From: Yeosuana sp043876835
GTDB lineage: Bacteria; Bacteroidota; Bacteroidia; Flavobacteriales; Flavobacteriaceae
DNA: 64,000 bases
Direction of reading: 5' to 3'
Assembly: GCF_043876835.1 (NCBI RefSeq)
Contig: NZ_JBAWJZ010000007.1
Location: forward strand, 1 to 64,000
Below are positions 34,905-42,085 of the stretch, piece by piece. Every line of letters begins with the position of its first letter. Within the stretch, counting starts at the first letter, position 1. The position numbers and the translations under genes are program-made. The notes under the pieces are model-generated. The model searched no databases and was not told where the DNA came from. It saw only the letters and a program-made list of their open reading frames with translations.

Positions 34905-35870
34905 TTATAAACTGTTATTCTTTGTAAATTCAATGACTTCACTTAATTTTCCAAAAGCCATAGCAACAACTGTATCTGCTGCTCCATAGTAAATAGTTAA
35001 TTTGTCTTCTTTTATATCGTGCAAGGCTGCACATGGAAATACCACATTAGGAACGTCTCCATTTTGCTCATAAGAAACCGCAGGCCCAAGTAAATAAGGT
35101 TGCGTTCTATACTTTACTTTATCTGGCTCATTTTCGTCTAAAATGGCAGCACCCATTGCATAACGGAATCCGTTACAAGTAGTGATAACACCATGGTATA
35201 GCATCAACCAACCGTCATCAGTAAGAATTGGGATAGGGCCCGCTCCTATTTTGGTACATTGCCATGCACTATCTTCAAAAGGAGCAGCTTTCATAACGCA
35301 GCGATGTTCTCCCCAATATTTCATATCTGGGCTATAGCTTATGTAAATATCACCAAATGGCGTATGTCCATTGTCACTTGGTCGGCTTAACATGGCGTAT
35401 TTCCCATTTATTTTCTGTGGAAACAAGACCCCATTTCTATTGAAGGGCAAAAAAGCATTTTCGCATTGATAAAATTCTTTGAAATCGAACGTGTAACCTA
35501 TACCTATTGTTGGGCCGTTATAGCCGTTACACCAAGTAATCCAATAACGATCTTCAATAAAAACAACCCGCGGATCGTATTTATAATTAGACTCTATCAT
35601 ATCTGTATTACCAGCTTGCATGACAATAGGCTCATGGTTAATATCCCAATCAATCCCATTTTTGCTGAAACCTGCAAAAATATTCATCTGTACAGCTTTG
35701 TTATCGCACCTAAAAACACCTGCAAAACCATCGCCAAATGGTACTACTGCACTGTTAAAAATACTATTAGATGATGGTATTGCATACCTGTCTATAATAG
35801 GGTTTTTTGAATACCTCCATATAACATCATTGCAGTTTTCAGGTTTATCTTGCCAAGGAATATTACTCAC
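34905..35870 (-). CDS. GH130 Manb1,4GlcNAc phosphorylase-type enzyme
   Basis: The 321-residue protein has no signal peptide and is therefore cytoplasmic. It shows the GH130 five-bladed propeller pattern: RYSKNPIIDRYAIPSSNSIFNSAVV, the catalytic Asp99 in NYKYDPRVV, FLPFNRNGVLFPQKING, IGAGPIPILTDDGWLMLYHG and IYYGAADTVVAMAFG. It is close in pattern to the GH130_2 enzymes, such as Bacteroides BT1033, that phosphorolyse Manb1,4GlcNAc to mannose-1-phosphate and GlcNAc. This conserves the energy of the core mannosidic bond. The adjacent symporter (63 bp away) is the obvious supplier of the disaccharide. A hydrolytic GH130 activity is not excluded but is less likely with this motif set. Confidence 0.92.
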   Translation of the reverse strand: MSNIPWQDKPENCNDVIWRYSKNPIIDRYAIPSSNSIFNSAVVPFGDGFAGVFRCDNKAVQMNIFAGFSKNGIDWDINHEPIVMQAGNTDMIESNYKYDPRVVFIEDRYWITWCNGYNGPTIGIGYTFDFKEFYQCENAFLPFNRNGVLFPQKINGKYAMLSRPSDNGHTPFGDIYISYSPDMKYWGEHRCVMKAAPFEDSAWQCTKIGAGPIPILTDDGWLMLYHGVITTCNGFRYAMGAAILDENEPDKVKYRTQPYLLGPAVSYEQNGDVPNVVFPCAALHDIKEDKLTIYYGAADTVVAMAFGKLSEVIEFTKNNSL

Positions 35871-35933
35871 TTTTATTATTTTTTATTATTTAACTTTTTT
35901 GATTTTCTTCTATATAAAATTATGACATTCTTA

Positions 35934-37811
35934 TTAATCAGAAAGTCTTCTGACTTTATCTAACCATGTATATTTTAAGATGATTGAAGTGACTATAAAA
36001 ACAAGCAATGAAACTATTGTTTTTGGATAATCTCTAATCAAAAGAAATATAGGCAGTACAATCATACTAGATTGCCATACTATCCCAATAGCACAGTTTA
36101 CCATATCACTTCTAAAATCATTATTTTTTGCAAAAGATTCATCTTCACTTTTTAATGCACAGTAAACTGGGTTCCACCAACCCCAAGGCCGTACATTACC
36201 ATAAAAAGATTTCAGCACATCCATATCTGTTGCTGGTGTTAAAAGCGTTCCTAAAAGGCATCCTACAATTGAAAACCCAAATATTACCGGAAACAAATAG
36301 ATGGCTTGCAATTCTGATAAATTATATAATAGTGTTCCTTCCATAAAATTTCCTTTATTTTGAGCCAACACAAACTGTAATGATGCAACCACAAGACCTG
36401 TAAGCATGCCCCAAAAATAGCCCCAGCCATTAAAACGCCACCAAACCCATTTCAAGAAATTGGCTGCTACATATCCTCCATAAAGCGCACTTGTAATCCA
36501 AAGCGTTAAAGAATTAATGGAATCTGCAAAAAAGCCCATGAACACCCCTAAACCAACTACTATAAATGATGCAATATGACTTATTCTAATGTAATGCTCG
36601 TTAGTAGCTTTTGGTTTAAAATACTTTTTATAAATATCATTAACTATATAAGCAGGTCCAGCATTTACAAATGCTGAAAACGTAGACATAAAAGCAGCTA
36701 ATAATCCCGCAAGCAATAATCCTTTTATCCCAACCGGAACATGAAAATTAATAACAGTAGGAAGTAAAATTTCTAAATCATTCTCTGATAAGGATGGGCT
36801 AATGCTCATTTGAGGAGCTAAGGTTATTAATGCAATAACAACAATACCTCCAATTAATAAATACCTTGGAATAAATAAGATTAAATTGGTAAATCCACTC
36901 ATATAAGCTGCTTCTTTAACAGATTTTGTTGAAAGAATCCGTTGTAAATCATAACTTGGTGTAGGACCTGCAATACTGGCAAAAAAACCTTTGAACAATG
37001 ACATTCCTACTAAAGCTCCAAACATTTTATATCCTTCAGAATCAATTAAATTATTAAAAGCTTGGTATTTTGAACTCCAATGCGAATCGAGTTCCCAACC
37101 AAAAAGTATATTCCTCCATTCCTCAGAAATCACTGAATTTATTTGAATATCTGTATAATGTATTAGAGTATAACCTGCAACAAGTAGCCCTGCTATAACC
37201 ATAATACCATATTGCAAGACTTCGGTTGCCACCACAGAGAACATGCCTCCTTTAACTGTATAAACAGTGGTTAAAAATATAATGATTAAAGCATATGATT
37301 GCTCTGAATTAAGTAAAACGATGTTACTTAAATGCAGTGTTAAATCCCAAGGTAAAATAACGGTCATAAATTTACCTATTCCTTCAAAAAAATAAGCGAT
37401 GAACCCTATGGCAGAAACAATGGCAAAAATGGCTACTATAATATGAGATGCTCTACCTGCTTTATCATTGCCAAAGCGCGTTAAAATCCATTCAGAACCA
37501 GTCATCACTTTAGATCGTCTTATCCAAACAGCTAAGAACATCATAACGAAAATTTGGTTCCAAATAGGCCAAAGCCACATAAACATGAAACTCTTTACGC
37601 CATACAAGAATAAAATACCAACCATCCAAGCCGTACCAGATATGTCAAACATACCAGAGCCATTACTTAAACCTAAATAATACCATTTAATGGATTTTCC
37701 GCCAAGAAAATATTCGTCTAATCCTTTTGAAGCTTTTTTAGAAATCCAAACGCCAACACCTATAGTTAATAGGACATAAGATATTATGATGATTAAATCT
37801 ATTATATCCAT
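35934..37811 (-). CDS. Sodium:solute symporter (SSS family)
   Basis: The 625-residue protein has 13-15 hydrophobic segments and SSS family marks such as KGLDEYFLGGKSIKWYYLGLS near the N-terminus, GGMFSVVATEVLQYGIM in the middle and LLAGLLAAFMSTFSAFVNAG in a core helix. It imports a small organic solute with sodium across the inner membrane. Its start overlaps the stop of GH92 (d) by one base (TAATG), so translation is coupled, and GH130 follows 63 bp later. Manb1,4GlcNAc is therefore the likely cargo. This is inference from gene order, since SSS substrates cannot be read from sequence. Confidence 0.88.
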   Translation of the reverse strand: MDIIDLIIIISYVLLTIGVGVWISKKASKGLDEYFLGGKSIKWYYLGLSNGSGMFDISGTAWMVGILFLYGVKSFMFMWLWPIWNQIFVMMFLAVWIRRSKVMTGSEWILTRFGNDKAGRASHIIVAIFAIVSAIGFIAYFFEGIGKFMTVILPWDLTLHLSNIVLLNSEQSYALIIIFLTTVYTVKGGMFSVVATEVLQYGIMVIAGLLVAGYTLIHYTDIQINSVISEEWRNILFGWELDSHWSSKYQAFNNLIDSEGYKMFGALVGMSLFKGFFASIAGPTPSYDLQRILSTKSVKEAAYMSGFTNLILFIPRYLLIGGIVVIALITLAPQMSISPSLSENDLEILLPTVINFHVPVGIKGLLLAGLLAAFMSTFSAFVNAGPAYIVNDIYKKYFKPKATNEHYIRISHIASFIVVGLGVFMGFFADSINSLTLWITSALYGGYVAANFLKWVWWRFNGWGYFWGMLTGLVVASLQFVLAQNKGNFMEGTLLYNLSELQAIYLFPVIFGFSIVGCLLGTLLTPATDMDVLKSFYGNVRPWGWWNPVYCALKSEDESFAKNNDFRSDMVNCAIGIVWQSSMIVLPIFLLIRDYPKTIVSLLVFIVTSIILKYTWLDKVRRLSD

Positions 37812-40069
37812 TACTCTTGGTTACTTTTAATTATAATACCCCAATTCTTATTTGGTTTAGGACTCATAACAAAATGTAGAACACCTCCTTGAATTATTTG
37901 TTCATGGGAAATTGAAGTTTTGTTGAATTCTTTGCCGTTAAGGGTTGCTGCTTTTATGTAAATGTTTTTGTCTGAAACGTTTTCAGCTTCAATAACAAAT
38001 GTTTTTCCGTTTGGAAGATTAATGGTTGACTTTTCAAAAATTGGACTTCCAATTTCATATTCACCCGACGCAGGATTCATAGGGTATAATCCTAATGAAC
38101 TAAACACGTACCAAGCAGACATTTGTCCACAATCTTCATTACCGCTTAAACCATTGGGCGTGGTGTTGTATTGAGTATCTAAAATATAACGCACCCAATG
38201 TTGTGTTAACCATGGTTTATTGGCATGGTTGAACATATAAGCAATATGGTGACTAGGTTCATTGCCATGAGCGTATTGCCCAATTAATCCCGAAATATCA
38301 GCCGATACATTATCTCCTGTAATCTCAGAACTTTCTGTAAACAATTGCTCTAAGCGGTTAGTAAAAATATCATTACCACCATGCAACAAAACTAGATTTT
38401 CAACATTGTGAGGTACAAACCAACTGTGTTGCCATGCATTGCCTTCGGTATAATCGGTATGTTCTCTGTGATTGGAATGTTTAGGATCAAAAGGCTCATT
38501 CCATGATTTACCATCATCAGATTTGCCACGCATAAATCCTGTTTCAGTATCAAATAAATATTGATATGCTTTAGAGCGATTTAGAAAATAGTTGTAATCA
38601 TCATCTTTCCCTAAAGCTTTAGCCATTTGGGCTACGCACCAATCATCAAACGCATATTCTAAAGTAATGGTAACTGATTCATCCAATAAATTATAAGGAA
38701 CATATCCATACTTTTTATAAAGATTCAATCCACGTTCATCCTGCATCATGGTTGTTTCCATGGCTTCATATGCTTTTTCAGCGTCAAACCCTTTAATTCC
38801 CTTTTTAAAAGCATCTACAATAACAGGAATAGAATGATAGCCTGTCATGGTATTGGTTTCGTTAGCATAAAGTGTCCAAACCGGCAAAATCTTTTTTGTA
38901 CTGTAATAGGCCAACATTGAGTTAATAATATCTGATGTTTTATCTGGTGCAATTAAGGTTAACAAAGGATTTTCTGCTCTAAATGTATCCCATAGTGATA
39001 AAGTAGAATATGCTGTGTAATTTGTGGCTGTTACAATACTATCATTCTCTTTTCTAAACTGTCCGTTTTTATCACTAAAGGTAACCGGAGCTAATTGTGC
39101 GTGATACAAGGCGGTATAAAAGATTGTTTTAAGAGAATCAACTGGCGTTTCAACTGTTATTTTAGATAAGGCCAAATCCCATGTGTTTTCAGCTTCAGCT
39201 TTTGCTTGTTCAAAATTAAAATCTCCAGAATCTAAATTTTCTTTTGCGTTGTCAACACTAACAGATGATACCGCTACTTTTGCAAGTAATTCGTTGCTGC
39301 CTTCGGCATTAAAAAATAATTGTGCCTTGGTTCTTTCTCCATCTACAGATTTCCCATCAATAATATCTTGATTGGCCACTAATATATATTTTGTAATAGG
39401 TTTAGAAAATTTAGCAACAAAAAATACTTTTTGGTTTTTTGCCCATCCTGTACTAAAACGATAACCACTAATCGTGTACTCATCTTCAACAGTAATTGAC
39501 GTTTTTAAGGATTTGTCCCAATTGATCGCAAAACCAAGATCTACAACTACAGATTGTTTATCTTCTTGAGTGAAAGTATATTTATGATATGCCGTTCTTA
39601 AAGAAGACGTCAATTCCACATTCACTTTTGGATCTTCAAGAAATACCTGATAGTAACCAGGACTTACTTTTTCATTAGAATGACTGTAAGATGATTTATA
39701 AGGAAGCGAATCTCTAAATCTTGTATTTATAGTTAAATTAACAGGCTTATTTACAGGCATAAATAATATATCGGCTAAGTCACCTATACCTGTACCGCTT
39801 AAATGCAAATGACTAAAGCCAACTATTATAGAATCTGAATAATGATATCCAGAACACCAGTCCCAATTTGAAATTCCGTTATCTGGACTAACTTGTAGCA
39901 TTCCAAAAGGAACGGTTGCACCTGTGTAGGTATGCCCATGACCTCCTGTTCCTATAAACGCATCTACAAATTTTGTGACTGATGCTGTATGTTGAATATT
40001 TTCATTAGTACGTTCTTTGCAGCTAGAAAGTAAAACCATTAATAAAACAAAGAGGGTAAAGTTTTTCAT
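37811..40069 (-). CDS. GH92 alpha-mannosidase (d), lipoprotein, first gene of the operon
   Basis: The 752-residue protein has a lipoprotein signal (lipobox LLSSC) and the GH92 motifs FVDAFIGTGGHGHTYTGATV, LSLWDTFRAENPLL, HGNEPSHHIAYMFNH and GNEDCGQMSAWYVFSSLGLY. It is closest to copy c. It is the promoter-proximal gene of the minus-strand run that reaches GH18 at 16847, with gaps mostly under 100 bp. It is divergent from lytS with 113 bp between the start codons, so both transcripts begin in that interval. Confidence 0.93.
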   Translation of the reverse strand: MKNFTLFVLLMVLLSSCKERTNENIQHTASVTKFVDAFIGTGGHGHTYTGATVPFGMLQVSPDNGISNWDWCSGYHYSDSIIVGFSHLHLSGTGIGDLADILFMPVNKPVNLTINTRFRDSLPYKSSYSHSNEKVSPGYYQVFLEDPKVNVELTSSLRTAYHKYTFTQEDKQSVVVDLGFAINWDKSLKTSITVEDEYTISGYRFSTGWAKNQKVFFVAKFSKPITKYILVANQDIIDGKSVDGERTKAQLFFNAEGSNELLAKVAVSSVSVDNAKENLDSGDFNFEQAKAEAENTWDLALSKITVETPVDSLKTIFYTALYHAQLAPVTFSDKNGQFRKENDSIVTATNYTAYSTLSLWDTFRAENPLLTLIAPDKTSDIINSMLAYYSTKKILPVWTLYANETNTMTGYHSIPVIVDAFKKGIKGFDAEKAYEAMETTMMQDERGLNLYKKYGYVPYNLLDESVTITLEYAFDDWCVAQMAKALGKDDDYNYFLNRSKAYQYLFDTETGFMRGKSDDGKSWNEPFDPKHSNHREHTDYTEGNAWQHSWFVPHNVENLVLLHGGNDIFTNRLEQLFTESSEITGDNVSADISGLIGQYAHGNEPSHHIAYMFNHANKPWLTQHWVRYILDTQYNTTPNGLSGNEDCGQMSAWYVFSSLGLYPMNPASGEYEIGSPIFEKSTINLPNGKTFVIEAENVSDKNIYIKAATLNGKEFNKTSISHEQIIQGGVLHFVMSPKPNKNWGIIIKSNQE

Positions 40070-40182
40070 AGACTATAATTTAACTTTAAATTTTCACTAA
40101 TTTTACTATTTATAAAAGTAATTTAGACGGATAACATATAAAAGGCCCTAAACACCAAAAAAACAATCCATATTACTGAAAA
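40070..40182. promoter_or_regulatory. Divergent promoter region between GH92 (d) and lytS
   Basis: The 113-bp AT-rich interval must hold the promoters of the long glycosidase operon (minus) and the LytS/LytTR pair (plus). A near-consensus Bacteroidota -7 element TAATTTAG (consensus TAnnTTTG) is seen on the plus strand. On the minus strand there is one AAAGTTAAA that differs by one base from the LytTR-box pattern. No clear copy of the ACC-ACC motif found at the other end of the locus is present. Placement is certain from gene layout; the elements are weak. Confidence 0.5.
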
Positions 40183-41241
40183 ATGAATTTTAATACTGAT
40201 AAATTTTATTTAATATCAAGAAAATACCACGTTATTTTTTGGGTCGTATATTTTTTGTTTAATACGTTTCGTTGGGGAAGTTACTTTGATGATTATTTAT
40301 ATTCATTTAAGTCTAATTTATTAGGCTTTCCAATTCACATGGTATCCAGCTACTTAAATATTTTTGTTTTTATGCCTTTTTTGGTATATCGGAAAAAATA
40401 CTTTTTATATATAATTTCCCTTTTTTCAACCATATTTATTATGGTAGTAATAAAATACAATTTAACCTATTTATTAATAAGCCATAATGTATGGCCTGAA
40501 GGCCCTGAACCTATTGATAGTTTAACGTTAAACTATACCATAGAAATGATGATTGGCGAACTCTATGTTGTTGGATTTGTTGCTGCCATAAAAATAACAT
40601 TAGATTTTCTAAAGGAACATAAAAGAGTTGCAGATCTTGAAAAAACGCAGTTGGAAACAGAGTTGCTCTTTTTAAAAAATCAAATTTCTCCTCATTTTTT
40701 CTTTAATACACTTAACAATATTTACTCCTTATCGGTAGAAAAATCTAATAAAACCCCAAAGATAATTTTAAAACTTTCGGAATTAATGCGTTACCTCCTT
40801 TATGAAACAAAAGGAAAAAGACAAACTTTAGAAAACGAGATACTTTGTATTCAAAATTATCTGGATTTGGAAAGAGTTAGGTATGATGATTCATTAGAAG
40901 TAAACATGTCTATTTCAGGCGATATTCAAGATAAAGAAATTGCACCTATTTTATTGTTAACATTTGTTGAAAATGCTTTTAAACATGGTGCAAATAAAAA
41001 TATTGGGAATGTAAAAATTGTTATTAACTTTAAAATCATTGAAAATTTTCTTTATTTTACCCTGATTAACCCTATGCCCTTAACTACTGGCCACAAAGAT
41101 AATCTTAAACAATCTAGCGGAATTGGGTTAGAAAATATTAAAAAGCGATTAGATTTAGGGTATGATAAAAATGATTACGATCTAAAAATTAAAAACAATA
41201 AAAACAAGTTTGTTGTTAAACTTAAAATTAGAGTAGGATAA
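40183..41241 (+). CDS. LytS-type sensor histidine kinase
   Basis: The 352-residue protein has four transmembrane segments in the first 140 residues, a short coiled linker (KEHKRVADLEKTQLETELLF) and a His_kinase (PF06580) domain with phospho-acceptor His171 in NQISPHFFFNTLNNIYSL. A HATPase domain follows, with NAFKHGANKNIGN and SGIGLENIKKRLDL. It phosphorylates the LytTR regulator encoded 13 bp downstream. It has no periplasmic sensor domain of any size, so the signal is probably membrane-borne or from a partner. Being divergent from the GH92 operon suggests it controls that operon. Confidence 0.93.
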   Translation: MNFNTDKFYLISRKYHVIFWVVYFLFNTFRWGSYFDDYLYSFKSNLLGFPIHMVSSYLNIFVFMPFLVYRKKYFLYIISLFSTIFIMVVIKYNLTYLLISHNVWPEGPEPIDSLTLNYTIEMMIGELYVVGFVAAIKITLDFLKEHKRVADLEKTQLETELLFLKNQISPHFFFNTLNNIYSLSVEKSNKTPKIILKLSELMRYLLYETKGKRQTLENEILCIQNYLDLERVRYDDSLEVNMSISGDIQDKEIAPILLLTFVENAFKHGANKNIGNVKIVINFKIIENFLYFTLINPMPLTTGHKDNLKQSSGIGLENIKKRLDLGYDKNDYDLKIKNNKNKFVVKLKIRVG

Positions 41242-41254
41242 AAAAATATAAGAC

Positions 41255-41968
41255 ATGTGCATAAGCTGTTTAATTATTGATGATGAACCATTAGCTATCA
41301 ATGTTATTAAAAATTATTTAAAACAAATTGAAAATTTTGAAATAATAAATTCATTTAATAACGCAATAGATGGTTTGAACTTTTTGAAAAGCAATGATGT
41401 TGATGTTATTTTTTTAGATATAAACATGCCTGTTCTTGATGGCATAAATTTTATCAAAAGTTTAGAAAAACCACCATTGCTAATAATAACAAGTGCCTAT
41501 GACGAATTTGCTATAGAAACTTATGAATTGGATGTTTTAGATTATCTGGTTAAACCCATTGAGTTTCCTAGATTTATGAAAGCTCTCAATAAGGTTGAAA
41601 AAAGACTTAATGCAACCAATAAAATTCCTTTGGAAAACACTAAAGATCACCCCTATATTTTCGTTAAAATTGACAAGAAAAAAATGAAGAAAATTTTTCT
41701 AGACGAAATTTTAGTGATTGAAAGTTTAAAAGATTACTTAAAAATAAATACCCTAACAGGCAGATATATTGTGCATAGTACACTAACCGATTTCACAAAC
41801 TTATTACCTCCAAGAGATTTTATACGCATACACAGGTCTTATACTGTTGCCATTGATAAAATTGATGCAGTTGAAGGAAATAGTGTAGAAATAGAAGGCA
41901 TTAGGTATGTAATTGGAAGGTCTTACTTAGAAGATATAAAACAGAAAATTTTAAATTCTTCAATTTAA
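41255..41968 (+). CDS. LytTR-family response regulator
   Basis: The 237-residue protein has a receiver domain (about 1-120; phospho-Asp55 in FLDINMPVLDG, conserved Lys100 in DYLVKPIEF) and a C-terminal LytTR DNA-binding domain (about 140-237; FVKIDKKKMKKIFLDEILVI, YLKINTLTGRYIVHSTLTDF, FIRIHRSYTVAIDKIDAVEG). It pairs with the LytS kinase 13 bp upstream. LytTR control of a glycan locus is less usual than control by an HTCC or sigma/anti-sigma pair. This locus has both a LytTR pair and an HTCC. Confidence 0.94.
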   Translation: MCISCLIIDDEPLAINVIKNYLKQIENFEIINSFNNAIDGLNFLKSNDVDVIFLDINMPVLDGINFIKSLEKPPLLIITSAYDEFAIETYELDVLDYLVKPIEFPRFMKALNKVEKRLNATNKIPLENTKDHPYIFVKIDKKKMKKIFLDEILVIESLKDYLKINTLTGRYIVHSTLTDFTNLLPPRDFIRIHRSYTVAIDKIDAVEGNSVEIEGIRYVIGRSYLEDIKQKILNSSI

Positions 41969-41976
41969 AACTTGTT

Positions 41977-41997
41977 AAAAAAAAGATGGTTACCATC
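41977..41997 (-). terminator. Terminator for nagB (minus strand)
   Basis: Read on the minus strand, GATGGT-A-ACCATC is followed by eight T (plus-strand A run 41977-41984). The hairpin is short with a one-base centre in the strict pairing, so it must open to a small loop. It lies about 90 bp after the nagB stop and 9 bp after the convergent LytTR gene. Confidence 0.5.
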
Positions 41998-42085
41998 TAT
42001 TTAAAGTGATAACCATCAATAATTAAAAAACAACTAAACTCAACAATACAATTTTACACTAATCAATATTTATTATTCTTTTATT

